NCBI GenBank assembly: GCA_018970825.1
Contig: JAGWVP010000196.1
Span: 1-6,340, forward strand
DNA length: 6,340 nt
Reading direction: 5' to 3'
Source of the DNA: a bacterium
Lineage (GTDB): Bacteria > Desulfobacterota > Binatia > UBA12015
Each line of letters opens with the position of its first letter. Within the stretch, counting starts at the first letter, position 1. A program made the position numbers and the translations under genes. Shown piece by piece: positions 1 to 6,083 of this stretch. The notes beneath the pieces are model-generated. The model made no database searches and was not told the origin of the DNA. It saw only the letters and a list, made by a program, of their open reading frames with translations.

Positions 1-415
1 GCACGACGACCTTGCTCGCGTGGTTCACCACGTGCGCGTTGGTCGCGATGTAGCCCTCCGCGTCCACGACGAAGCCCGAGCCGAGGCTTCGCTGCGCCGG
101 CATCGGGCCCATGCCGCCTCGTCCGCCGGGGCCTTCGCCGAAGAAGCGCCGGAAGAAGTCGTCGAAGGGGTCCATGCCCGGCGGCATGCCCGGCCCGCCC
201 GGGCCGCCCGGCGCGCCCATGCCCCGGCGGCCACGCGAGGGCTCGGCGGCCTGGGTGATGGAGAGGTTCACGACCGAGGGGCGGACGGCCTTGGCCACCT
301 CGGTGAAGCCCGGAAGGCTCGCGCTGCGGGCGTGGGCCGGGACCGGTGCGAGGAATCCGATCGCGACCAGGGCCAGGGCGCGCGGCAGGAGGGGGGTCGG
401 TCGGCGATGGGTCAC
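1..415 (-). CDS. HtrA/DegP-family periplasmic serine protease, N-terminal part (runs off left edge)
   Basis: This is the first 138 codons of a Do/DegP-type trypsin-like serine protease, an envelope enzyme that degrades or refolds damaged exported proteins. Reading leftwards from a GTG at 415-413, the protein starts with Arg-rich residues 3-12. A hydrophobic stretch follows (about 13-25, ALALVAIGFLAP) and then an AHA/RS signal-peptidase-like site near residue 29. Residues 34-54 match the usual mature start, with the pattern FTEVAKAVRPSVVNLSI. Residues 60-107 form a Gly/Pro/Met-rich linker containing FDDFFRRFFG, placed like the LA loop of DegP. Residues 111-130 read LGSGFVVDAEGYIATNAHVV, with His128 the expected catalytic histidine. 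The catalytic Asp and Ser and any PDZ domains lie outside the window. GAGGAG nine bases upstream supports the GTG start. The gene is divergent from the Fe-S carrier gene. The family is clear, but DegP, DegQ and MucD cannot be told apart from this fragment. Confidence 0.93.
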   Translation of the reverse strand, partial: MTHRRPTPLLPRALALVAIGFLAPVPAHARSASLPGFTEVAKAVRPSVVNLSITQAAEPSRGRRGMGAPGGPGGPGMPPGMDPFDDFFRRFFGEGPGGRGGMGPMPAQRSLGSGFVVDAEGYIATNAHVVNHASKVVV

Positions 416-424
416 GGGCGGCGT

Positions 425-430
425 CTCCTC
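425..430 (-). promoter_or_regulatory. Ribosome binding site of the HtrA-type gene
   Basis: GAGGAG on the minus strand lies nine bases before the GTG at 415-413. It supports that GTG as the start and gives a complete signal peptide. Confidence 0.7.
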
Positions 431-465
431 GGGGCGGTGGGCGCGGGTCGATCCCGCGGCATCGG

Positions 466-479
466 GACGTTGGACGTTG
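466..479. repeat. Two tandem copies of GACGTTG
   Basis: GACGTTG at 466-472 is immediately repeated at 473-479 in the divergent promoter region. A perfect 7-bp tandem repeat between divergent promoters could be a direct-repeat operator, but with only two copies in GC-rich DNA it may be chance. The repeat is seen directly; a regulatory role is inference. Confidence 0.5.
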
Positions 480-596
480 CTCGGGAGCGTTCTCTTCGGT
501 CGCCGTTCCGCCCGGCGGGCCGGACCCCGTTTCCACGGGCAACTCCCGGCCCGCCCCGGGCTGGAAAACCGGCGAACATGTGGCATCCTACCAGAC

Positions 597-977
597 ATGG
601 AACACGCAGGGCACGAACACGCCGTCACCGCGACCGACCACGCGGATGCCACCGTCTCCCTTTCGCCCACGGCGGTCGCCCGGGTGAAGGTCCTCCTCTC
701 CCGGGAGGGCCGGGCCGAAGGCGCCGGTCTCCGGGTCTCCGTCGTCGGAGGCGGATGCTCCGGCATGCAGTACTCGCTCGGGATCGAGGATGCGCCGACG
801 TCGGACGACCAGGTGCTCGAGTTCGGCGGCGTGCGCGTCTTCGTCGACTCCGCGAGCGCGGTCTACCTCGGCGGCACGGTGGTCGACTACGTCGACGGCC
901 TGCACGGGGCGGGCTTCAAGTTCGTGAACCCCAACGCCCAGCGTACCTGCGGCTGCGGCTCCTCGTTCGCGGTCTGA
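597..977 (+). CDS. erpA: A-type iron-sulfur cluster carrier (HesB/IscA/ErpA family)
   Basis: This 126-residue cytoplasmic protein carries assembled Fe-S clusters to apo-enzymes. The core runs from about residue 20 (VSLSPTAVARVKVLL) to the end. It holds the three family cysteines: Cys54 in GGGCSGMQY, and Cys118 and Cys120 in NPNAQRTCGCGSSF. The TCGCGSSF ending and the VDYVDGL segment look more like ErpA than E. coli IscA, which ends in ECGCGESF. The ATG at 597 is the only start in this frame that suits the family length of about 105-125 residues. The open frame extends further upstream, but that part is unlike the family. No clear Shine-Dalgarno precedes it. Residues 1-19 form a non-conserved extension with four His (3, 6, 8, 15). 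The gene is divergent from the htrA-type gene and its stop overlaps the probable start of the phosphatase. No other isc or suf gene is present. The family is certain; ErpA rather than IscA is likely. Confidence 0.93.
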   Translation: MEHAGHEHAVTATDHADATVSLSPTAVARVKVLLSREGRAEGAGLRVSVVGGGCSGMQYSLGIEDAPTSDDQVLEFGGVRVFVDSASAVYLGGTVVDYVDGLHGAGFKFVNPNAQRTCGCGSSFAV

Positions 978-1675
978 GTTCCCCGGCCGGCGCCTACCGG
1001 CACTTCGTCTTCGATCTCGACGGGACGCTCGTCGACTCGGGGGCGGATCTCGCCGCCGCCGTGAACGCGACGCTGCGCGCCCTCGGCCTCGGGGATCTCG
1101 ACGAGGAGCGAGTCGTCGGCTTCGTCGGCCACGGCATGCGACGGCTCCTCCTGTCGAGCATCGAGGCGGCTGCGCCAGGCCGATCGGACGAACTGCTCGC
1201 GGAAGCGTCCACGCGCTTTCGCGAGGCCTACGGCCGAGGCCTGCTCGATCGCACCCGCCTCCACGTCGGCACGGACGCATTGCTCGCCGAACTCGCTCGC
1301 AGGGGTGCGCGCGTGTCGCTCCTGACGAACAAGCCGCGCGGCTTCACCGCGCCGATCCTCGCCGGCCTCGGCGTCGCGGACCGGTTCGACGACGCCGTCT
1401 GCGGCGACGAGGTCTCGCGACCCAAGCCCGACCCGGAGGGCCTTCTGCGGCTCGTCGAGCGCTCGGGCGTGCCGCGGTCGGAGACCTGCCTGGTCGGCGA
1501 CTCCGCGGTCGACGTCGAGACGGCTCGCGCCGGGGGCGTCCCGAGCTGTGCCGTCACCTGGGGGCTTCGCGATCCCGCGGAACTGCGAGCGGCCCACCCG
1601 GACCACCTCGTCGACGAGGCCGGGGTGATCGCGTCGCTCTGCGCCGACCCCGCGGGCCAGCGGCGGCCGGGCTGA
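974..1675 (+). CDS. gph: HAD-superfamily hydrolase, probable phosphoglycolate phosphatase
   Basis: From the CTG at 974 this is a 233-residue HAD phosphatase. It probably hydrolyses 2-phosphoglycolate to glycolate, clearing a by-product of DNA repair or oxygenase activity. All four HAD motifs are present: DLDGT (Asp14, Asp16), LLTNKP (Thr118), RPKPDP (Lys151) and VGDSAVD (Asp176, Asp180). A short helical cap lies between motifs I and II. The cap start, FVGHGMRRLL, and the C-terminal TWGLRDPAELRAAHPDHLVDEA resemble Gph proteins, but related HAD enzymes such as pyrophosphatase PpaX cannot be excluded. The start is odd. No ATG, GTG or TTG occurs in this frame between 758 and the DLDGT motif. The nearest in-frame candidates are CTG 974-976, overlapping the carrier's TGA as CTGA, or ATG codons at 755 and 578, inside and just before the carrier gene. 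Translational coupling from CTG gives the family's normal length and is preferred. No Shine-Dalgarno is visible. Confidence 0.9.
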   Translation: MSSPAGAYRHFVFDLDGTLVDSGADLAAAVNATLRALGLGDLDEERVVGFVGHGMRRLLLSSIEAAAPGRSDELLAEASTRFREAYGRGLLDRTRLHVGTDALLAELARRGARVSLLTNKPRGFTAPILAGLGVADRFDDAVCGDEVSRPKPDPEGLLRLVERSGVPRSETCLVGDSAVDVETARAGGVPSCAVTWGLRDPAELRAAHPDHLVDEAGVIASLCADPAGQRRPG

Positions 1676-1690
1676 ACCCGTCGCGCACGG

Positions 1691-1717
1691 GAGCGTCGCG
1701 CCGGTGCGCGCGCGCTC
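1691..1717. terminator. GC-rich hairpin in the convergent gap, possible bidirectional terminator
   Basis: GAGCG-T-CGCGC, loop CGGT, then GCGCG-CG-CGCTC can fold into a stem of about ten G-C-rich pairs with a small asymmetric bulge. It lies between the stop codons of the converging phosphatase and lon genes, where a terminator is expected. No T-run follows on either strand, so it is not a classical intrinsic terminator, and hairpins of this kind arise easily in DNA this rich in GC. Confidence 0.35.
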
Positions 1718-1727
1718 GTCGCGAGAC

Positions 1728-4196
1728 TCAGCCGGAGGCCGCTCCGCCCGTGCTCGCGTTCGACGGGACGGTCTCGTCCTGCGAGCGGACCGGGAGCAGG
1801 GCGATCGGGAGCACCTCTTCGAAGCGGTCGACCAGGTGGAAACGCAGGTCGCGTCGGACGTCCTCGGGGAGTTCGTCCAGGTCCTTCTCGTTGCGCCGGG
1901 GCAGGATGACTTCGCGGATGCCCGCTCGACGTGCGGCGAGAACCTTCTCCTTCACGCCGCCGATCGGCAGCACCGCACCGCGCAACGTGATCTCCCCGGT
2001 CATCGCGACCTCCGGACGGACCGGGCGCCCCGAGAGCAGGGAGGCGAGCGAGGTCGCGATCGTGACGCCGGCGGAAGGCCCGTCCTTCGGGACCGCGCCC
2101 GCAGGCACGTGCACGTGGAGGTCGGACACGTCGAAGAAGTCGGCCGGGATGCCGAGCCGGTCGGCGCGCGAGCGCACCAGCGACAGCGCGGTCTGGGCGG
2201 ACTCCTTCATGACCTCGCCCAGGCTGCCGGTGAGCGTGAGTCCCTTCTGCCCGCTCATCCGCGTCGACTCGACGAACAGGATGTCGCCGCCGTTGGCGGT
2301 GTAGGCGAGCCCGGTGACGACGCCGGTCTCCGCCGTCCGGCCGGCGACCTCGGAGACGAAGCGCTCCGGACCGAGGAGTTCGCGGACCTTCGCCCCGTCG
2401 ACCAGCACGGGTTCGGTGCGCCCCTCGGTCACCTCGCGCGCGACCTTGCGGCACACCCGGCCGATCTCGCGCTCCAGGTTCCGGAGACCGGCCTCGCGCG
2501 TGTAGTCGCGGACGATCTTCGCGATGCCGTCGTCCGAGAAGCGGAGGCCCTCGGGGGAGAGCCCGCTCTCCTCGACCTGGCGGCGCACGAGGTGGCGGCG
2601 GGCGATCTCGAGCTTCTCCTCCTCCGTGTACCCGCCGAGCTCGATCACCTCCATGCGGTCGCGGAGCGCCCACGGGATTCCGTCGAGGTCGTTCGCCGTG
2701 GTGACGAACATGACCCGGGAGAGGTCGAAGGGAACGTCGAGGTAGTGGTCGACGAAGGTCGAATTCTGCTCCGGGTCGAGGACCTCGAGCAGCGCCGACG
2801 CCGGGTCGCCGCGGAAGTCGCCGCCGAGCTTGTCGATCTCGTCGAGAACGAACAGGGGGTTGTTCGAGCCCGCCGAGCGAAGGCTCTGCACGATGCGTCC
2901 CGGAAGCGCGCCGACGTAGGTGCGGCGGTGACCGCGGATCTCGGCTTCGTCGCGCACGCCGCCGAGCGACACTCGGACGAAGCGTCGGTCCATCGCCCGA
3001 GCGATCGAGCGGCCGAGGGAGGTCTTGCCGACGCCGGGCGGTCCGGCGAAGCAGAGGATCGGGCTCTTCGGGTCCCGCTTCAGCTTGCGGACGGCGAGGT
3101 ACTCGAGGATCCGCTCCTTCACCCGTTCGAGGCCGTGATGGTCCTCGTCGAGCACCTCGCGGGCGCGCGGGATGTCGAGGTCGTCCCCGGTCGAGACCGC
3201 CCAGGGGAGGTTCGCGAGCCACTCGAGGTAGGTGCGGACGACCGAGTGCTCGGCCGACTCCGGGGGAATCATCCGCAGGCGGTCGAGCTCGGTGTCGGCC
3301 GCCTTGCGGGCGGCCTCGGGCAGCTTCGCCGCGTCGAGCTTCGTCCGCAGTTCGTCGAGGTCCGCCGCGCGGGAGTCGCCCTCGCCGAGCTCGCTCTGGA
3401 TCGCCCGCAGCTGCTGGCGGAGGTAGAATTCCTTCTGGCCCTTCGAGACCTCGCTCTGGACCTGGCTCTGGATCTTCGAGCCGAGCTCGAGGAGCTCGAT
3501 CTCCCGGTTCAGGATCGTCGAGAGCCTCTGCATGCGCCCGGGGACGTCGAGCGTGGCGAGGAGGTCCTGCTTCTCCTCGACCGACACGTTCAGGTTCGAG
3601 GCGATCAAGTCGGTGACCTTGCCGGGATCCTTGATGTTCATGACGACGAGCTGCAGCTCGTCGGGCAGGTAGGGGATCATCGAGACGAAGCGCGCGAACT
3701 GGTTCACGAGGTGCGCCTGCAGCGCGTCGAGCCCGTGGGAGGACTCGTACTCGTCGACGAGGACGTGGTTGCGCGCGACGAAGAAGGGTTCGGTCGAGAC
3801 GACCTCGTCGATCTCGACCCGTCTCAGTCCCTGGACGAGGACGCGCACGCTCTGGTCGGGGTAGCGCAGCATCTTGAGCAGGCGTCCCGCCGTGCCCCGG
3901 GTGTACAGACCGTCGGCCCCCGGGCGCTCGTCCTCGGCGGACTTCTGCGCCACGAGCGCGAGCATGCGGTCGCCGGCGAGGCACTGCTCGACGAGCTGGA
4001 GCGAAGCGGGTCGCGAGATCGGCAGCGGTACGATCGCCGACGGGAACACGACCACGCCGCGCAACGGGAGCACGGGCAGGGTCCCGGGCACGACGACGTT
4101 GCTCGTGTCCTCCTCGAGTCCCTGGAGTCCCTCGGCGGAGACGGACACGCCCCCGCTCTCGTCCCCCTCGCCGTCTTCGTCGTGCTCCGCGGACAT
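1728..4196 (-). CDS. lon: ATP-dependent Lon protease (LonA type)
   Basis: This complete 822-residue cytoplasmic AAA+ protease forms ring hexamers that unfold and degrade misfolded and regulatory proteins. The substrate-binding N-domain begins at about residue 40 (LPVLPLRGVVVFP) and runs to about 240. A coiled helical region follows at about 245-350, including QKEFYLRQQLRAIQSELG. The ATPase domain has Walker A GPPGVGKT (385-392), Walker B FVLDEID (449-455), a sensor Asn in TTAND (Asn502) and RDR at 512-514. The peptidase domain has Ser708 in DGPSAG and Lys751 in GGVKEK, the Ser-Lys dyad of E. coli Lon (Ser679/Lys722, the same 43-residue spacing). Length is within the LonA range. Residues 1-30 are an acidic, probably disordered leader, and the last 20 or so are Ser/Gly/Ala-rich and not conserved. 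The ATG start has AGGAGG five bases upstream. It lies 78 bases after trmI on the same strand and converges with the phosphatase. All catalytic residues are present, so it should be active. Confidence 0.98.
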   Translation of the reverse strand: MSAEHDEDGEGDESGGVSVSAEGLQGLEEDTSNVVVPGTLPVLPLRGVVVFPSAIVPLPISRPASLQLVEQCLAGDRMLALVAQKSAEDERPGADGLYTRGTAGRLLKMLRYPDQSVRVLVQGLRRVEIDEVVSTEPFFVARNHVLVDEYESSHGLDALQAHLVNQFARFVSMIPYLPDELQLVVMNIKDPGKVTDLIASNLNVSVEEKQDLLATLDVPGRMQRLSTILNREIELLELGSKIQSQVQSEVSKGQKEFYLRQQLRAIQSELGEGDSRAADLDELRTKLDAAKLPEAARKAADTELDRLRMIPPESAEHSVVRTYLEWLANLPWAVSTGDDLDIPRAREVLDEDHHGLERVKERILEYLAVRKLKRDPKSPILCFAGPPGVGKTSLGRSIARAMDRRFVRVSLGGVRDEAEIRGHRRTYVGALPGRIVQSLRSAGSNNPLFVLDEIDKLGGDFRGDPASALLEVLDPEQNSTFVDHYLDVPFDLSRVMFVTTANDLDGIPWALRDRMEVIELGGYTEEEKLEIARRHLVRRQVEESGLSPEGLRFSDDGIAKIVRDYTREAGLRNLEREIGRVCRKVAREVTEGRTEPVLVDGAKVRELLGPERFVSEVAGRTAETGVVTGLAYTANGGDILFVESTRMSGQKGLTLTGSLGEVMKESAQTALSLVRSRADRLGIPADFFDVSDLHVHVPAGAVPKDGPSAGVTIATSLASLLSGRPVRPEVAMTGEITLRGAVLPIGGVKEKVLAARRAGIREVILPRRNEKDLDELPEDVRRDLRFHLVDRFEEVLPIALLPVRSQDETVPSNASTGGAASG

Positions 4197-4274
4197 GGCG
4201 CCCTCCTGCCGTCGGCGATCTTAAGCGGGCGGCCGGGAGACCGCGAACCGGCGCTCGGCCCGGGGGGCGCGGGC
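4197..4274 (-). promoter_or_regulatory. trmI-lon spacer with strong lon ribosome binding site and possible lon promoter
   Basis: The 78-bp gap ends with AGGAGG (4207-4202) five bases before the lon ATG, the best Shine-Dalgarno in the window. TAAGAT (4223-4218) matches four of six bases of a sigma-70 -10 box and is set in the only AT-rich patch here. TTCGCG at 4247-4242, 18 bases further upstream, is a poor -35. A transcript from it would have a leader of about 14 bases that includes the Shine-Dalgarno. No heat-shock sigma-32 promoter or CIRCE element is evident. The ribosome site is secure; the promoter is a guess. Confidence 0.4.
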
Positions 4275-5102
4275 TCAGTCGGCGACGCGCATCGCGGTCG
4301 TCAGGAAGGCCGTGTGGGCGACCATCCGGTGGTCCGGGCGAACCGATCCCTCCGCGACGTGCCATCCCCGGTGGAGCGTCTCGAACGTCTTCGCCCCGGC
4401 GAAACGCGGCTCGGCCCGGAGCGCGTCGCCGATCTCCTTCACCTGGATGGTCGTCGGCACGTAGATCGTGAGCACTCCGGCCGGGCGCAGGGCGTCGGCC
4501 GCCGCCCGGACGAGCGGTCCCGGCTCGGGCAGGTCGAGCACGACCCGGTCGGCGCGTTCCCCGACGAGCGCGTCGGCCGCGTCCGCGAGCACGGGCCGCC
4601 AGTTCGGGGCATCTCCGTGAAAGCGAGCGACGTTCTCCCGCGCCATCTCGACGTGGTCCTCCCGGCGCTCGATCGAGGTCACGCGGCCGGTCGGGCCGAC
4701 CGCGCGCAGGAGCGCGAGAGTGAGCGCCCCGGGACCGACACCGGACTCGACGACGTGGGCGCCCGGGTACACGTCGCCCCAGACGAGGATCGAGGCGGTG
4801 TCCTTCGGATAGATCACCTGCGCTGCGCGCGGCAGGTGCGGCACGAGCTCCGCGTAGGTCGGCCGGTGGACGAGGACGGGCTGCCCCTGCGACGAGGCGA
4901 CGCGGGAGCCGTCGGGGCGACCGACCAGATCGTCGGCGTCGATCATGCCGCAGTGCAGCGAGAAGCGACGGCCCGGGCGCAGATCTCGCAGGTACTCCCG
5001 CGCCTTCGGGTCGACGAGCAGCACGACGTCGCCGTACGCGAGCGCGGCGCCGGGCTCCGGCCTCGGCCCGTCGAGCGGTGCGAACTTGCGCTTGGAACTC
5101 AC
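4275..5102 (-). CDS. trmI: tRNA (adenine-58-N1)-methyltransferase TrmI
   Basis: This 275-residue SAM-dependent enzyme makes m1A at position 58 in the tRNA T-loop and is homologous to the catalytic subunit of eukaryotic Trm6/Trm61. The N-terminal small barrel (about 20-60) contains GDVVLLVD. The Rossmann methyltransferase fold follows: motif I at 117-125 (HVVESGVGPG), acidic Glu145 in TSIER, and the substrate-pocket motif VVLDLPEP with Asp190. The C-terminal RPDHRMVAHTAFL (255-267) is characteristic of TrmI. Length is near the bacterial 255-280 norm. The start is GTG at 5102-5100, with GGGGAG eight bases upstream; the next Met (residue 53) would remove the barrel. This GTG overlaps the ttuA stop as GTGA, so the two are translationally coupled. 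In Thermus, TrmI methylation promotes TtuA-dependent thiolation at position 54, so the pairing is functionally meaningful. Confidence 0.95.
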   Translation of the reverse strand: MSSKRKFAPLDGPRPEPGAALAYGDVVLLVDPKAREYLRDLRPGRRFSLHCGMIDADDLVGRPDGSRVASSQGQPVLVHRPTYAELVPHLPRAAQVIYPKDTASILVWGDVYPGAHVVESGVGPGALTLALLRAVGPTGRVTSIERREDHVEMARENVARFHGDAPNWRPVLADAADALVGERADRVVLDLPEPGPLVRAAADALRPAGVLTIYVPTTIQVKEIGDALRAEPRFAGAKTFETLHRGWHVAEGSVRPDHRMVAHTAFLTTAMRVAD

Positions 5103-6049
5103 GAACGCGGCTCCCCGTGACCGGGATCGCCGCTCCCGTCGCCCCGGCCGGTGCGGCGGTCGACGAGCGCGCGCAGCGAGCAGAAGCCGCAGAGCTCTCC
5201 CCACGAGGGCATGCCGCAGCCCGAGCAGCTGCGCTCGGCGTCCGGCATCTCGCGCGGCTGGAAGCCGGCGCTGCCGCGGGTGACGAACTCGCCGACGAAG
5301 GCGAGCTTGGTTCCGGGCGACGCGTTCTCGAGCCCGTCGAGCACGGCCTTGTGGGCGAGCTGCGTCGCGCCGACGGCGTTCGGGCACTCCTCCACGACGT
5401 AGTCGATGCCGCGCATGAAGGCGAAGGTCGCCGTCTCGAATTCGCTCGTGAGGTAGAGCGGCTTCACCTTGCGGACGAACTTCTCGTGGCGCGGCTGGAT
5501 CACGGGCTTCTGCCGTGCCAGGTGCTCGACCTGCCAGTGGAGCACGTTGCCGAGCAGGCGGGCCGCCTCGTCGTCGAGGTTGTGGCCGGTCGCGACGACG
5601 TTGCAACCGGCCTCGAGGGCGGCTGCGTCGAAGTAGTGTCGCTTGATCGTGCCGCAGGCGGAACACGCCGGGCGCCGGGTCGCGCCGACGACGGTCGGGA
5701 TCGCGAGGTTCTCCTCGGCGAGCGAACGCACGCGGAGCTCGAGCCCGCGGCTCTCGGCGAAACGCTCGGAGCGCTCCCGCGACCGGTCGGAGTAGCCGCC
5801 GATGCCGAGCGCCAGGTGGAACCCCACCGTCGAGTAGCCCGCGTCGGCGAGCACGTCCCAGAGGGCGAGGCTGTCCTTGCCGCCCGAGACCGCGACGAGG
5901 ATGCGGTCCTCGCGCCCGAACATCTCCTGGTGCTCGATCGCCCGGTCGACCCGCCTGCGGAAGAAGAGCAGGTAGCATGCACGGCAGAAGGCGGAGTTGT
6001 GGGCACGCAACTTCACCTCTGCCGGTTCGCGACAGCGGGTGCACTTCAC
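5099..6049 (-). CDS. ttuA: tRNA-5-methyluridine(54) 2-sulfurtransferase TtuA-like
   Basis: This 316-residue cytoplasmic tRNA thiolase of the TtcA/TtuA PP-loop family adenylates the 2-oxygen of U54 or m5U54 in the T-loop and replaces it with sulfur. An N-terminal zinc ribbon has Cys3, Cys6, Cys22 and Cys25. The ATP-binding PP-loop is SGGKDS (55-60). Cys129 and Cys132 (ACSAC) with Cys222 (EECPN) are the three ligands expected for the catalytic [4Fe-4S] cluster. GHNLDDEAA (155-163) is a family signature. A C-terminal zinc ribbon uses Cys275, Cys278, Cys287 and Cys290. The two zinc ribbons and the GTKL segment (246-249) favour TtuA over TtcA, which thiolates C32. The GTG start at 6049-6047 has GGGAGG seven bases upstream and keeps Cys3 and Cys6. 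The stop overlaps trmI as GTGA, and the last 17 or so residues are Gly/Asp-rich and unconserved. It follows the sulfur carrier gene ttuB by 34 bases. Confidence 0.93.
   Translation of the reverse strand: MKCTRCREPAEVKLRAHNSAFCRACYLLFFRRRVDRAIEHQEMFGREDRILVAVSGGKDSLALWDVLADAGYSTVGFHLALGIGGYSDRSRERSERFAESRGLELRVRSLAEENLAIPTVVGATRRPACSACGTIKRHYFDAAALEAGCNVVATGHNLDDEAARLLGNVLHWQVEHLARQKPVIQPRHEKFVRKVKPLYLTSEFETATFAFMRGIDYVVEECPNAVGATQLAHKAVLDGLENASPGTKLAFVGEFVTRGSAGFQPREMPDAERSCSGCGMPSWGELCGFCSLRALVDRRTGRGDGSGDPGHGEPRS
5111..5116 (-). promoter_or_regulatory. Ribosome binding site deciding the trmI GTG start
   Basis: GGGGAG on the minus strand lies eight bases before the GTG at 5102-5100 and inside the 3' end of ttuA. 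It distinguishes this GTG from the much longer open frame that continues upstream across ttuA. Confidence 0.65.
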
Positions 6050-6056
6050 GGCCGGG

Positions 6057-6062
6057 CCTCCC
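6057..6062 (-). promoter_or_regulatory. Ribosome binding site deciding the ttuA GTG start
   Basis: GGGAGG on the minus strand, seven bases before the GTG at 6049-6047 and within the 34-bp ttuB-ttuA gap. It fixes the start that retains the first zinc-binding Cys pair. Confidence 0.7.
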
Positions 6063-6083
6063 GGGGCGGTAAGGCGGCCGGGA

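Larger units (their letters stand above)
416..596. promoter_or_regulatory. Divergent intergenic region between the htrA-type gene and the Fe-S carrier gene
   Basis: This 181-bp non-coding stretch must hold the promoters for both divergent genes. It contains a 7-bp tandem repeat (466-479), a small inverted repeat CCCGT-TTCC-ACGGG (526-539), and a second GC-rich inverted repeat, CCCGG and CCGGG, at 545-560. No convincing sigma-70 or sigma-E promoter is visible. A weak candidate on the plus strand is CTGGAA (561-566) with CATCCT (584-589), spaced 17 bases apart. Each half matches the consensus at only three of six positions. If real, it would give an almost leaderless transcript for the Fe-S carrier gene. 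Confidence 0.5.

Noticed and set aside
111..596. Upstream extension of the Fe-S carrier frame
   Set aside because: Family members start near the ATG at 597. The extension crosses the divergent promoter region and the htrA-type coding sequence, with no conserved features.
20..973. Upstream extension of the phosphatase frame through the carrier gene and across the htrA-type gene
   Set aside because: The extension is Arg-rich and unlike any HAD leader. It overlaps a clear Fe-S carrier in another frame and an opposite-strand protease with a signal peptide.
4201..4274. Heat-shock (sigma-32 or CIRCE) control element upstream of lon
   Set aside because: No CTTGAA/CCCCAT-type pair and no long TTAGCACTC-like inverted repeat is present; only a weak TAAGAT box was found.
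1228..4365. Long minus-strand open frame in a second frame across lon and part of the phosphatase
   Set aside because: It is Arg/Pro/Gly-rich low-complexity sequence typical of a shifted frame. The lon frame there has all expected domains.
1704..5120. Very long plus-strand open frame antisense to lon, trmI and the end of ttuA
   Set aside because: Its product is Arg/Asp/Leu/Val-rich with no recognisable domain. It lies opposite genes with complete catalytic motifs, and long antisense frames are expected at this GC content.
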